From: Nitrospira sp.
GTDB taxonomy: Bacteria; Nitrospirota; Nitrospiria; Nitrospirales; Nitrospiraceae
Direction of reading: 5' to 3'
Assembly (NCBI GenBank): GCA_005116775.1
Contig: SWDN01000003.1
Location: 325,905-389,904 of the forward strand
DNA: 64,000 nt
Translations under genes and position numbers: made by a program
In this document: positions 10,303-20,432 of the stretch, piece after piece
How the letters are laid out: each line of letters starts with the position of its first letter
Numbering within the stretch: position 1 is the first letter of the stretch
The notes under the pieces: model-generated
Seen by the model: only the letters and a program-made list of their open reading frames with translations
The model's database searches: none
Told to the model about the DNA's origin: nothing

Positions 10303-10633
10303 AATTCGATCTGCCCTGGCGACAAGTTACTCTACTCAGGCAGAGGAAAGAAATAAGGAGGTTGTTCGTTCACAATAACAGAACACCGAGTGGACTCACG
10401 TGAGCCGACCGTGAAATCGCAACACACCATTTACGTTCACGTTGTGCGGGATTATCTGCTGAGGGGAATCTTCGACAATGCTAGAGGGAACGGTAGGTCT
10501 GTTTCGATTTTGAGATAACCAGCCCTGCGACTCATTCGGAATCACGAGGCGTTTTCAGCATGGATTCTAAGTGAAGCGCGTACGACTCGGCCTTCTTCCG
10601 TAACGTCGACGTATCAGCGAGGGCACGAACACG

Positions 10634-11272
10634 TCATGAAAGCCTCTCCGGGAACTGCTTCACCAGAGCCTCTGTTATCGTATCTGCAATGACGTAGACA
10701 TGTTCTCGCATCATTTTCCAGGTTTCATCTAGACGCGCATATTCCTTCTTCTTGTACTGGTTGATTTGGAGCACATGGTGCGCGCCATGCGCGGCAATCA
10801 GCCCCCGAACGGTGGATTCCGGCAGATAGGGATTGATTCCGCTCAAGAATGTGCCGAAGTCATTGGCATTGGACGCCAAGCGTGCCAACGCAGCATCCTG
10901 CTGACTCTTATTCCCTGCAACGGTAGCCTCCGAGTATTCCCTCACCGCGCTAATATTGATGTCCAGCAGGCTCAAGAACTTCTGCGACCGAGCTTCACCA
11001 TAGAATGGTGTCAGCATACTCGCGATCTGTTTCGTATTCGCGTCGACTTCCTTCTTGACGACATTGCGCTCCGCCGGACTGCTCGTCGAGTTGCTCAATA
11101 CAGCGTGCTGCACCCAATAGATGTGCCCAAGCCAGAGATCGCGGTGGGTCTGTTTCATCTCCGCCACACGGGTCGGATTCGCAGTTTCGGCTGCATGAGT
11201 GTCAAAGTCATAGCCCACCATGCCAGCGAGCACAAGTACCAACACTGCCATAGGTTGAAATGTCTTGCTCAT
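10634..11272 (-). CDS. Exported helical hypothetical protein
   Basis: Signal peptide MSKTFQPMAVLVLVLAGMVGYDFDTHAAE; start chosen at the internal Met. Confidence 0.65.
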   Translation of the reverse strand: MSKTFQPMAVLVLVLAGMVGYDFDTHAAETANPTRVAEMKQTHRDLWLGHIYWVQHAVLSNSTSSPAERNVVKKEVDANTKQIASMLTPFYGEARSQKFLSLLDINISAVREYSEATVAGNKSQQDAALARLASNANDFGTFLSGINPYLPESTVRGLIAAHGAHHVLQINQYKKKEYARLDETWKMMREHVYVIADTITEALVKQFPERLS

Positions 11273-11584
11273 AGAGCTTTCCATCACGGCGTGTTCCAAG
11301 GCGATACTGAACTCCATTCGTTCAAAATCACTGAGAATGCATTCGATGTCACGCAGAGATACAGTACACTATCCACAGTCGAATATGAAGTGTTCTGAGT
11401 GGATGATCAAGAATTCTTCATGATCCAAACGGGTTCCGGCACGCGCTCCTCGACGGTCTCGCCCCTCGTGCGTGAGTCAGCCACGGCATTGCAGAGGAAT
11501 CTTCCTGAATACGAGGAGCTAGAACTAAGAAAATGGTCTGCCATGGAAATTTACAGATGACGGAGGCGACATTTTAGGCATAGT

Positions 11585-11650
11585 GCGCCGAGACGCGCTC
11601 TTCTCCCTCGCGAGCACAGGAGATCAACGGGCTGCCCTCCCCTCTCCTCG
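11585..11650. repeat. CGAGCACAGGAGA intergenic repeat, copy b
   Basis: cgcgagcacaggagatcaacgggctgccctcccctctcc; compare 18178 gcgagcacaggagaccaacaggctaccctcctctcc. Confidence 0.6.
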
Positions 11651-11651
11651 T

Positions 11652-11681
11652 TTGACTTCCCCTTCCCTGCCCTCCTAGAAT
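11652..11681 (+). promoter_or_regulatory. Sigma70-like promoter TTGACT-N18-TAGAAT directly before the dnaE start
   Basis: -10 ends at 11681 and the ATG is at 11688; matches the 7975-8004 promoter. Confidence 0.55.
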
Positions 11682-11687
11682 CCCGCC

Positions 11688-14039
11688 ATGGCGTCGTCCT
11701 TTGTCCATCTCCATCTCCATACTCAATTCAGTCTGCTCGACGGCGCGAATCAAATCGAGCCGCTGATCCAGCAGATTAAATCGTTCAATCAGCCGGCTGT
11801 CGCAATGACCGACCATGGGAACATGTTCGGGGCCATCGAGTTCTACCGCAAAGCCAAAGAAGCAGGCATCAAACCGATCATTGGCTGCGAAGCCTACATG
11901 GCTCCTGGTAGCCGCTTGGCCGCCAAAGACAGCGGTCTCGCCCACAACGACTATTATCACCTAATCCTCTTGGCTCGAAATCTAACTGGCTATCAGAATC
12001 TGATCAAGCTAGTGAGCAAAGCATACCTTGAAGGGTTCTATTACAAGCCACGAATGGATAAGGAAATTCTTAAAGATCACCACGAGGGTCTGATTGCCCT
12101 ATCAGGCTGCTTGAGTGGCGAGATTCCCTACCTTATCGGCCAGAAGGATATGGATGGCGCGATGGCTGTGGCCGGAGAGTTTCAGGAAATATTCGGGAAG
12201 GAACACTTCTACCTCGAAGTGCAGGCGAATGGGTTGGACCATCAACGAGTCGCGAACAGCGGTCTGCTTGAGATTGCCAAGAAAATGGAGATTCCTCTGG
12301 TTGGTACGAATGATTGCCACTATCTTAAGAAAGAAGATTTCCGTCCACACGAACTGATGCTGTGCCTGCAAACAGGCAAGACGATCAGCGATCCCAATCG
12401 CATGAAGTTCGACACAGATCAGCTCTATGTGAAATCGACGGAAGAAGTCACAGCCGCATTCATTGAGTTCCCCAATGCGGTCACCAATACCTGTCGGATT
12501 GCGGACAACTGCGACCTTCAACTGGCGCTGAACAAAACACATCTCCCACAATATAAAGTTCCAGAGGGATTCACCAGAGAAACCTATCTGGAGCGCCTGG
12601 CGTTGGACGGATTGGCGGCTCGGCTCAAGGAGAGACCCAGTCAGATTCTGCCGGCTACTTATGAGCTGCGTCTGCGTGAAGAGCTGTCGATCATTTGCGC
12701 GATGGGATTCGCCGGCTACTTTCTTATCGTATGGGACATCATCAAGTTTGCCCGCTCCCGCAACATTCCAGTCGGCCCAGGCCGAGGCTCTGCCGCCGGG
12801 AGTCTCGTCGCCTATGCGCTACGCATCACGGATCTCGATCCCCTCGTCTACACGCTCTTGTTCGAGCGGTTCCTCAATCCTGAGCGCGTGTCCCTCCCCG
12901 ATATCGATATGGACTTCTGCATGGAACGCCGGGGCGAGGTCATCAACTACGTGGTCGACAAGTACGGTAAGGACCACGTCGCCCAGATTATTACGTTCGG
13001 GACGCTCGGAGCGAAGGCTGCGATCCGGGACGTCGGCCGCGTGCTGGAGATTCCCTATGCTGAAGTCGATCGCGTGGCCAAGCTCGTCCCGAATCAGCTC
13101 AACATCACGCTCCAGCAGGCGCTCGATCAAGAACAGAAACTACGCGATCTCGTCGAGACCGATACACGGGTGAAAGAATTGATGAGCATCGCCCGTTCTC
13201 TCGAAGGACTGGCTCGCCACGCCTCAACTCACGCCGCCGGCGTCGTGATTTCAGAAGGGCCGCTTACGGACCATGTGCCGCTCTACAAAGGAGCCAACGA
13301 CGAAATCGTCACCCAATACTCGATGGGAGACGTCGAAAAGATCGGCGATCGCGCTATCGTCGGAGGCTTTGCCCGATTCAACGACCGGTCGATCATGGTC
13401 ATCGGCCATCAAAAAGGTAAGACCCTCAAAGAACGGATGCAACGAAACTTCGGCATGCCGAACCCAGAAGGCTATCGAAAAGCTCTGCGACTCATGAAGA
13501 TGGCCGAGAAGTTTGGACGCCCGATCGTGACCTTTATCGATACACCGGGTGCCTACCCAGGCATCGGTGCAGAAGAGCGCGGCCAAGCTGAAGCCATTGC
13601 CCGCAATCTGTTTGTCATGTCCCGACTCGCAGTGCCGATCATTTCCATCGTCATCGGCGAAGGCGGCAGCGGAGGAGCGCTGGCATTGGGCGTCTCAGAT
13701 CGCGTCCTCATGCTGGAGCACGGAGTCTATTCGGTGATTTCTCCGGAAGGGTGCGCTGCCATCCTGTGGGACGATCCAGCCAAAGTTCCCGATGCCGCCG
13801 CCGCACTGAAAATGACGGCGAAAGATCTGGTCGACCTCCATATCGTGGATGAAGTGATTCCCGAACCGCTCGGCGGCGCCCATCGAGACCTCAATGCCAT
13901 CACCGATCGAGTCGCCAAATCTCTCAGCAATCAACTTTCTCAGCTCAACGACCTCTCCCTCCCTGAATTACTGGCTCAACGAGATCAGAAGTACCGATCC
14001 ATCGGAGCTGTGGACGGGTTGGCCGCTATTCCTCAGTAA
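11688..14039 (+). CDS. dnaE-accA: Chimeric ORF: DNA polymerase III alpha N-terminal portion fused in frame to the C-terminal portion of acetyl-CoA carboxylase carboxyltransferase alpha
   Basis: N-term [20 protein letters not shown] (PHP) ... [20 protein letters not shown] ... GDVEKIG, then [24 protein letters not shown]...[27 protein letters not shown]...[17 protein letters not shown]...[14 protein letters not shown] (AccA). Confidence 0.9.
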   Translation: MASSFVHLHLHTQFSLLDGANQIEPLIQQIKSFNQPAVAMTDHGNMFGAIEFYRKAKEAGIKPIIGCEAYMAPGSRLAAKDSGLAHNDYYHLILLARNLTGYQNLIKLVSKAYLEGFYYKPRMDKEILKDHHEGLIALSGCLSGEIPYLIGQKDMDGAMAVAGEFQEIFGKEHFYLEVQANGLDHQRVANSGLLEIAKKMEIPLVGTNDCHYLKKEDFRPHELMLCLQTGKTISDPNRMKFDTDQLYVKSTEEVTAAFIEFPNAVTNTCRIADNCDLQLALNKTHLPQYKVPEGFTRETYLERLALDGLAARLKERPSQILPATYELRLREELSIICAMGFAGYFLIVWDIIKFARSRNIPVGPGRGSAAGSLVAYALRITDLDPLVYTLLFERFLNPERVSLPDIDMDFCMERRGEVINYVVDKYGKDHVAQIITFGTLGAKAAIRDVGRVLEIPYAEVDRVAKLVPNQLNITLQQALDQEQKLRDLVETDTRVKELMSIARSLEGLARHASTHAAGVVISEGPLTDHVPLYKGANDEIVTQYSMGDVEKIGDRAIVGGFARFNDRSIMVIGHQKGKTLKERMQRNFGMPNPEGYRKALRLMKMAEKFGRPIVTFIDTPGAYPGIGAEERGQAEAIARNLFVMSRLAVPIISIVIGEGGSGGALALGVSDRVLMLEHGVYSVISPEGCAAILWDDPAKVPDAAAALKMTAKDLVDLHIVDEVIPEPLGGAHRDLNAITDRVAKSLSNQLSQLNDLSLPELLAQRDQKYRSIGAVDGLAAIPQ

Positions 14040-14079
14040 GCCCTGTGTCGAAGTCCTGAATACTTCGGTCTTCCCACCT

Positions 14080-15309
14080 TCAGCCTCTCCCGCGCTTGGT
14101 GAACCAATCCACTGCCCCAAGGCCGGCGGCGCGGCCAGCGGCGAAACAGGCAGTCAATAGGTAGCCTCCCGTCGGCGATTCCCAATCCAACATCTCGCCG
14201 GCACAGAACACACCTGGTAGACGGCGGATCATCAACTGTGCGTCAAGCGCTTCGAACAACACTCCTCCGGCCGTACTGATCGCTTCCTTCAACGGACGAG
14301 GCGCTATCAGTTTCACCGGCAAGGATTTAATCGCAATAGCCAATCGAGCCGGGTCTGCAAAGTCATCTTTTGAAATCACTTCACGAAGCAACCCTGCCTT
14401 AACACCTTCGATATTGGCCTGCCGCTGAAGATGCGCTGCCATCGTGCGCTTGCTGCGTGGACGCGATAAATCGTGAGTCAGGCGAGGGATATTGCGGTCT
14501 GGGGCCAGGTCGAGCCGCAACGTCGCCGAGCCATTCGCCAGGATCTCATTGCGAAGCGCGGCGGATACCGTGTAGATCACCCCGCCTTCTACACCGGTTT
14601 CTGTGATGACACACTCTCCTGGATGCCAGGACTCGGCGCCGGTATGACTCCGTAGCACGACGGCCATAGACTTCACCGGATGCCCGGCAAACTTCATCCG
14701 GAAATGCTCGCTCCAGCCGACATCGAAACCACAGTTCGCCGGTTGCAATGGGGCGATCCGAACCCCGCGCTCTGCCAGCAACGGCACCCAGGACGCATCG
14801 GAGCCGAGTTTCGGCCAACTGCCTCCACCGAGCGCGAGCACCACTACATCGGCCTGGATAGATCGATTTCCCTCCGGCGTGGTAAAGCGCAGAGCCCCCT
14901 TCTCGTCCCAGCCAATCCACCGGTGTCTGACATGGAATTGGACGCCGGCCCTCCGCAATGCGCGGAGCCACGAACGCAGCAACGGCGCGGCCTTTAAATC
15001 CTTAGGAAATACGCGACCGGAAGTGCCCACAAATGTCTCAATGCCGAATCCACGAGCCCAAGCCTTGAGCGCGTCAGGTCCGAACGTCGCAATGAGCGGC
15101 GCGATCTGCGCCCGCCGTGCCCCATAACGCGAGAGAAATTTCTCAGACGGTTCTGAGTGCGTAAGATTCAGGCCGCCTTTCCCTGCCAGGAGAAACTTGC
15201 GACCGACCGATGCCATGGCGTCGTAGAGATCGACCTGCGCGCCGGCAGCGCGTGCCACTTCTGCGGCCATGAGTCCGGCCGGTCCTCCACCGACAATGAC
15301 AATCTTCAT
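14080..15309 (-). CDS. HI0933-like/BaiN family flavoprotein (NAD(P)/FAD-dependent oxidoreductase)
   Basis: MKIVIVGGGPAGLMAAEVA...SVGRKFLLAGKGGLNLTHSEP...AGGVLFEALDAQLM...GVFCAGEMLDWESPTGGYLLTACFAAGRAAG. Confidence 0.88.
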   Translation of the reverse strand: MKIVIVGGGPAGLMAAEVARAAGAQVDLYDAMASVGRKFLLAGKGGLNLTHSEPSEKFLSRYGARRAQIAPLIATFGPDALKAWARGFGIETFVGTSGRVFPKDLKAAPLLRSWLRALRRAGVQFHVRHRWIGWDEKGALRFTTPEGNRSIQADVVVLALGGGSWPKLGSDASWVPLLAERGVRIAPLQPANCGFDVGWSEHFRMKFAGHPVKSMAVVLRSHTGAESWHPGECVITETGVEGGVIYTVSAALRNEILANGSATLRLDLAPDRNIPRLTHDLSRPRSKRTMAAHLQRQANIEGVKAGLLREVISKDDFADPARLAIAIKSLPVKLIAPRPLKEAISTAGGVLFEALDAQLMIRRLPGVFCAGEMLDWESPTGGYLLTACFAAGRAAGLGAVDWFTKRGRG

Positions 15310-15461
15310 CTGTATCCTGATAAATGTTGGCTGGATAGTGAGCGGGCAAGAGATCAGGCCAAACGTCGCAGAACCCTACACGCAGAGCTGAAATAGGTCA
15401 AGCGCTGGAGTGCGCAACACAAGATTTCACAACTCGGAACGAGCTATACTCTCGTGCAACA

Positions 15462-15776
15462 ATGGATGAACAAGAACCTCTACAAGTCATTGAACTTCGA
15501 ATCAGTTACCGCTACGCGACCGCACACCCCTGGGTGATCCAGGCCGTTGGAGGATTTTTATCGGCCTATTTCATGGAGTATCCAGGATTTCGAGTGCAAC
15601 GATACATGGAGGAATTAGAGTCCGGTACGCACTTATGGATCTGTGAGATACCGCCCAACATGAAAGTTCTCAGGCTTCTGAAGCGACTGAAGGAAGATAT
15701 TCCCCCATGCCTCACCCAGCAAATCGCCACCGATCCACCAGCGCGGCCACGGTATCTCATCGATTGCCCTGAATAA
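15462..15776 (+). CDS. Hypothetical protein, 104 aa
   Basis: Intact ORF in a gap between minus-strand genes; composition plausible. Confidence 0.5.
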   Translation: MDEQEPLQVIELRISYRYATAHPWVIQAVGGFLSAYFMEYPGFRVQRYMEELESGTHLWICEIPPNMKVLRLLKRLKEDIPPCLTQQIATDPPARPRYLIDCPE

Positions 15777-15780
15777 GACA

Positions 15781-15863
15781 GGTTGATCTCGTTTATTTGG
15801 TTGATTTGGTTCATCTGGTTAGATTCACTCAATCAAACTAACGAGGCAAACCAGATAGACTGG
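15781..15863. repeat. 9-bp-period TTTGGTTNN inverted-repeat element, copy 1
   Basis: tttatttggttgatttggttcatctggttag ... aatcaaactaacgaggcaaaccagatagac. Confidence 0.8.
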
Positions 15864-15888
15864 AGATCAATATGATGGTTGCAGGGGA

Positions 15889-16908
15889 TCAGCTCTTGAA
15901 GCCGTGAGGGTTCCTACTCTGCCAGCGCCAGGTGTCCGCGCACATCGCTTCGATTCCACGCTCCGCACGCCAGTCCAATAATTCAAACGCCCGTTGTGGG
16001 TCGGCATAGCATGAAGCCACGTCACCGGGACGCCTGGGTGCAACCTTGTAAGGCACTGCCCGCCCGCTTGCTTGCTCAAATGCCCTCACAATATCCAAGA
16101 CGCTATACCCTATGCCCGTGCCTAGATTCACGGTCAAACATTCGGCTCTCTCCTGCATTCCTTCCAGAGCCTTTAGTGCTTTGAGGTGCCCTAGAGCCAG
16201 ATCCACGACATGAATATAATCCCGCACTCCCGTCCCGTCCGAGGTGGAGTAATCGTTGCCCCATACATTCAGACAAGCTCGCCGCCCCACAGCAACCTGA
16301 GCCACGACAGGCAATAAATTATTCGGGATACCCTGAGGGTCCTCCCCGATCAAACCGCTGATATGAGCGCCTGCCGGATTGAAATACCGCAAAATGCCGA
16401 TCTTCCATGAGGGGTCGCTGCGGTGCAGATCGCGCAAGATCTCCTCAATCATCAACTTCGTTTGGCCATAGGGATTCGTAGCAGAGAGTGGATGGTCTTC
16501 GGTCAGCGGCAGCCTGATCGGATCGCCGTAGACGGTGGCGGAGGAGCTGAACACCAGAGTGTTCACTCCGCATTCCTTCATCGCTTCGAGCAAACGCAAC
16601 GTGCCGACCACGTTGTTGTCATAATAGGCCAGCGGTTGCGCCACCGACTCCCCCACAGCCTTGAGGCCGGCGAAGTGAATCACCGCACTGGCCCCGCTCT
16701 CGCGCAAGGCTGCGACCAAGACCGCACGGTCGCGAATGTCACCCTGGATAAACGGCACCCTCTTCCCTGTAATGCGCTCCACCCGCGCGATAACTTCGGG
16801 ATGACTATTGCTCAAGTTATCGAACACCGTGACGTCATACCCTGCCGCAAGCAGCTCCACGCAGGTATGCGACCCGATATAACCGGCGCCGCCGGTGACA
16901 AAAATCAT
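15889..16908 (-). CDS. galE: UDP-glucose 4-epimerase
   Basis: MIFVTGGAGYIGSHTCVELL...SSSATVYGDP...NPYGQTKLMIE...YFNPAGAH. Confidence 0.95.
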   Translation of the reverse strand: MIFVTGGAGYIGSHTCVELLAAGYDVTVFDNLSNSHPEVIARVERITGKRVPFIQGDIRDRAVLVAALRESGASAVIHFAGLKAVGESVAQPLAYYDNNVVGTLRLLEAMKECGVNTLVFSSSATVYGDPIRLPLTEDHPLSATNPYGQTKLMIEEILRDLHRSDPSWKIGILRYFNPAGAHISGLIGEDPQGIPNNLLPVVAQVAVGRRACLNVWGNDYSTSDGTGVRDYIHVVDLALGHLKALKALEGMQERAECLTVNLGTGIGYSVLDIVRAFEQASGRAVPYKVAPRRPGDVASCYADPQRAFELLDWRAERGIEAMCADTWRWQSRNPHGFKS

Positions 16909-16980
16909 GTGTCCTTGCCTCAGTGAGAGATGACCGCAGCCTATCCAGCTGAATCAGCAACGTCAAGGAATGAACGTGAA

Positions 16981-17035
16981 CCGTGTATTTGGTTTATCTG
17001 GTTAGCTTCGCTCAGCCAAACAAACCGAATAACGT
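16981..17035. repeat. 9-bp-period inverted-repeat element, copy 2
   Basis: tatttggtttatctggttagcttcgctcagccaaacaaaccgaataacg. Confidence 0.75.
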
Positions 17036-17059
17036 TTTTCCTATTAGGCTTGAGGCTTC

Positions 17060-18085
17060 TCAGATACTGGGGGGTATGGCTTCGCTGGAGAATTTCTTGT
17101 GGAGAAGTTTCCGCCCAATAATCGTAATCCCCAATGCAAGGCCGATCGAGAATGGAACGAACAATGCGGCGGCAATATCCGCATCGCGCAGCCATCCCAT
17201 TGCATGAAGACCCTTGAAAATATAGGCCATGAGCCCGCTGAGATAGTAAGCGATCACGATAACTGACAATCCTTCGACCGTGTACTGGAGGATGGCTTGG
17301 CTCTTCGTTGTCTTATCGACGCTCATCAAGAGCGTCAGGTTCTGAGATTGCAACATGAGATCGACACGGGCGCGAATAATAGAGATCGTTCCTTCAAACC
17401 CGCTACGCAGTGTCTCCATTCGCTTCAGGAGTTGTTGATAGCCCTCCGCGACCCCAGTGATCCCACTGAGGACATACTCGGATATGGGGCGATACAGAGG
17501 AAGCGGCCGTTCGTCGAGCGATGCCAGTGTCCGATGCACAATCTTGTCATAGGGGATCGAGGCAGACAGTTCGAAGTGCAATCGGCCGGACAGCCGAGTG
17601 GTTTTGAGCAGGTCCTGCGTCAGCCCATTGAGCCAGCGCTGGAGAGTTAGGGAATCGGCATGACCAATGTGTTCGCTGATAATTTCACGCTGCTTCAAGT
17701 GTACCTGCTCAAACTTGTACGCTTGATCGACCGCAGCCGAAAACAACGGCTTTTGCATGAGCAACAAATGGTAGTAGGTTTCGATCCGGACAATGGCATC
17801 GACAATATCTTTCAAGTGAGACCTGCTGGACATGCCTGACCCGACACTGACCCAATAGCGCTCGCGCTCATGCTCATCCGGTGTAAAGCTGGTGACCAGC
17901 GAGGTTTCCTCATCGAGAATCCGGCTGCCATAGAGGATCGGACCGGGAAACTTCCGGCTAAACGCCTCACTGGCCGGCAAGGGCTCAGCCATCAGTACGA
18001 TATCGACCAGCGACAGGCTACGTCGTTCTGCAGATGGCGTCAACTCGCCGGGGAGTGGAACTCCAATTGAGGAGCAATGCTTCAC
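17060..18085 (-). CDS. DUF3422-like membrane protein, probably lacking its N-terminal region
   Basis: C-terminal ARVDLMLQSQNLTLLMSVDKTTKSQAILQYTVEGLSVIVIAYYLSGLMAYIFKGL is DUF3422-like. The track N-terminus runs antisense through the prfC leader and looks non-coding; a GTG at 18085 is used here. Confidence 0.6.
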   Translation of the reverse strand: MKHCSSIGVPLPGELTPSAERRSLSLVDIVLMAEPLPASEAFSRKFPGPILYGSRILDEETSLVTSFTPDEHERERYWVSVGSGMSSRSHLKDIVDAIVRIETYYHLLLMQKPLFSAAVDQAYKFEQVHLKQREIISEHIGHADSLTLQRWLNGLTQDLLKTTRLSGRLHFELSASIPYDKIVHRTLASLDERPLPLYRPISEYVLSGITGVAEGYQQLLKRMETLRSGFEGTISIIRARVDLMLQSQNLTLLMSVDKTTKSQAILQYTVEGLSVIVIAYYLSGLMAYIFKGLHAMGWLRDADIAAALFVPFSIGLALGITIIGRKLLHKKFSSEAIPPSI

Positions 18086-18153
18086 CTCCCCCGTAAATGC
18101 CCTTCTCCAGGCGAGGCCGTTGGGGGTGGTCTCCACTGCGCGCGTCCAACGAG

Positions 18154-18225
18154 GGCCTTCCGAGACCGCGCGTTGCGCGAGCACAGGAGACCAACAGGCT
18201 ACCCTCCTCTCCCCTTCCTGTAGTT
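18154..18225. repeat. CCGCGCGTTGCGCGAGCAC intergenic repeat, copy c
   Basis: Shares an exact 19-nt core with 28476 onward. Confidence 0.65.
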
Positions 18226-18305
18226 TTCTCCTCTGCCAGGTGTTAAAACATACCTCCGATACCCCATCCGGTGACTCGTATAGAAGTATAAAAGAAGGAA
18301 CGTCC

Positions 18306-19931
18306 ATGTCTTTGCCGATTGAAAAGTCGTCGTCCGATGAGTTGGCGCGAGAAGTCGCCAGACGACGCACCTTTGCCATTATTTCGCACCCAGACGCAGG
18401 AAAAACTACGCTGACCGAGAAGCTTCTCCTCTACGCCGGCGCAGTGCACCTGGCCGGAGCGGTGCATGCGCGGTCCAATCAGCGTGCGTCGAAGTCGGAT
18501 TGGATGGAATTGGAACAGGCGCGCGGAATTTCGATTACTTCTACCGCGCTCCAGTTCGATTATCAGGGTGTGCGGGTCAATCTGCTCGATACACCAGGCC
18601 ACCAGGACTTCAGCGAAGACACCTACCGCACCCTCATGGCCGTCGACAGCGCAGTGATGGTCCTGGACTGCGCCAAAGGCATTGAGCCTCAAACCAAGAA
18701 ACTCTTCGCCGTCTGCCGCAAACGCAACATTCCGATTATGACCTTCATCAATAAAATGGATTTGCCGGGGCGCCATCCCTTCGACCTGATGGAGGAAATC
18801 GAACAGACCTTAGGTATGACAGCGGTCCCGTTCAATTGGCCGATCGGGGAAGGGTCTGGATTTCAAGGATTGTACGATCTGCAAGATCCTCAAGTCCTCT
18901 TCTTCCAGAAAACCTTGCACAATCAGCGGCGGGCGCCGATGCGTGTAGAAACGTTTCCTCATCCAAGCCTGGCCGAGACGCTCGGAGAAGCCTATGGCCC
19001 GCTGCAAGAGGAGATCGCATTGCTGACCGGCGCGGGCACGAAGTTCGATCACGACCGCTTTCTCGCTGGACAACTCACCCCGGTTTTCTTTGGAAGCGCC
19101 CTGACGAACTTCGGGGTCGAACCGTTCTTAAACGGGTTTCTCAGACTTGCACCCCCGCCAGGACCACGCATGAGCTCAGAGGGTCCGGTACAACCGACAG
19201 ACGAGAAGTTCTCCGGCTTTGTCTTCAAAATTCAGGCGAACATGGATCCACAACACCGTGATCGGATGGCATTTTTACGTATCGTCTCCGGTCGATTTGA
19301 GAAGGATATGATGGTCCATCATGCGCGCCTGGATCGAAAGATCCGAATGACGCGACCACACCGGCTCTTCGGCCGTGATCGAGAAACGATTGAGGAGGCC
19401 TACCCGGGTGACGTCGTCGGACTGGTGAACCCCGGCCTCTTTGCCATCGGCGATACGCTCTGCTCTGATACGCCTCGCTTCTTCGATGCAATTCCGCTTT
19501 TCCCCCCTGAATGCTTCGGGGTACTTCGAAGCCAAGACCTCGCCAAGCAGAAGCAATTCCAAAAGGGACTCCAGCAACTCGAAGAAGAAGGAGTCATGCA
19601 GGTGTTCTATTCACCGGATCATGTTCGTCGAGAACCGATCTTAGCCGCGGTGGGAGAACTGCAGTTCGATGTCGTCGCCTCGCGCCTCGAAACAGAATAT
19701 GGTGTCAAGACTACTGTTGAGCGGATGCCCTTTGTTCTCGCCCGCTGGGTGACCGGTGACCCAGACGTGATCGCCAGGATCTACTGGCCGCAGGACACGC
19801 GCCGGCTCGTAGACAAGGATGGCAGGATGGTGATGCTCTTCGGTTCCGAACGGCTGCTCGCGTACTGCGCGAAAGAATATGCATCCCTCAAGTTTCAGTT
19901 GCGTGAGGAAGTTGGAACAACAGAAAGCTAA
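18306..19931 (+). CDS. prfC: Peptide chain release factor 3
   Basis: RRRTFAIISHPDAGKTTLTEKLLLYAGAVHLAGAVHAR...DWMELEQARGISITSTALQF...LLDTPGHQDFSEDTYRTL; ATG at 18306. Confidence 0.95.
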   Translation: MSLPIEKSSSDELAREVARRRTFAIISHPDAGKTTLTEKLLLYAGAVHLAGAVHARSNQRASKSDWMELEQARGISITSTALQFDYQGVRVNLLDTPGHQDFSEDTYRTLMAVDSAVMVLDCAKGIEPQTKKLFAVCRKRNIPIMTFINKMDLPGRHPFDLMEEIEQTLGMTAVPFNWPIGEGSGFQGLYDLQDPQVLFFQKTLHNQRRAPMRVETFPHPSLAETLGEAYGPLQEEIALLTGAGTKFDHDRFLAGQLTPVFFGSALTNFGVEPFLNGFLRLAPPPGPRMSSEGPVQPTDEKFSGFVFKIQANMDPQHRDRMAFLRIVSGRFEKDMMVHHARLDRKIRMTRPHRLFGRDRETIEEAYPGDVVGLVNPGLFAIGDTLCSDTPRFFDAIPLFPPECFGVLRSQDLAKQKQFQKGLQQLEEEGVMQVFYSPDHVRREPILAAVGELQFDVVASRLETEYGVKTTVERMPFVLARWVTGDPDVIARIYWPQDTRRLVDKDGRMVMLFGSERLLAYCAKEYASLKFQLREEVGTTES

Positions 19932-19987
19932 TTGGCACAACCGTCCTACCGTTCCTCTTCACTCCGCGACACATCAATAGGTCGTTC

Positions 19988-20076
19988 GTTTCATTGATCT
20001 AGTTTGTTTGGTTTATCTGCTTAGTCTGGTTCAACCAAATAGACGAGACAAACCAAACAGACCAGCACGACCAACC
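19988..20076. repeat. 9-bp-period inverted-repeat element, copy 3
   Basis: agtttgtttggtttatctgcttagtctggttcaaccaaatagacgagacaaaccaaacagaccag. Confidence 0.8.
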
Positions 20077-20139
20077 ACCCCTCATTCTTCACTGTCGTAC
20101 GCTGTACTCAAACGACTACAGCATCTATCCTCTCAGAAA

Positions 20140-20158
20140 CGCTGAGTTTGACTCAGCG
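20140..20158. terminator. Perfect 8-bp hairpin CGCTGAGT-TTG-ACTCAGCG
   Basis: Exact inverted repeat in the intergenic region; not followed by a clear U-tract, so function is uncertain. Confidence 0.4.
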
Positions 20159-20432
20159 ATCTACCGTAACCTCTACAGTTTCCCTACACAATGCCATTTT
20201 CTCATTTCTTCCACGGGTGATTTTCCTCGATTATTGCTCCACTCCTTCTCCTCCTGCGCGGCACATGACTTGCGTAATCACCACAGTGCGAAGGTGAATG
20301 GTCTACCGCTTCGAGATCTCCTCGAGTGGTCGTGTTCGCTGAACAATCTGACATAGACCTGAGCACAGAAGCTGTGAGCTTCTCCGGGAATGGTTTGCCT
20401 GCTGCCGTGGAGAACACAATAGGAGTATCCGT

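Noticed and set aside
15781-15863. CRISPR array interpretation of the TTTGGTTNN repeats
   Set aside because: No spacer/repeat structure of CRISPR size; arrays are 9-bp tandem units in inverted-arm format and no cas genes are present.
18085-18379. Extended N-terminus of the DUF3422 ORF in the track
   Set aside because: Overlaps the prfC 5' region antisense, runs through an intergenic repeat and has no family-like sequence.
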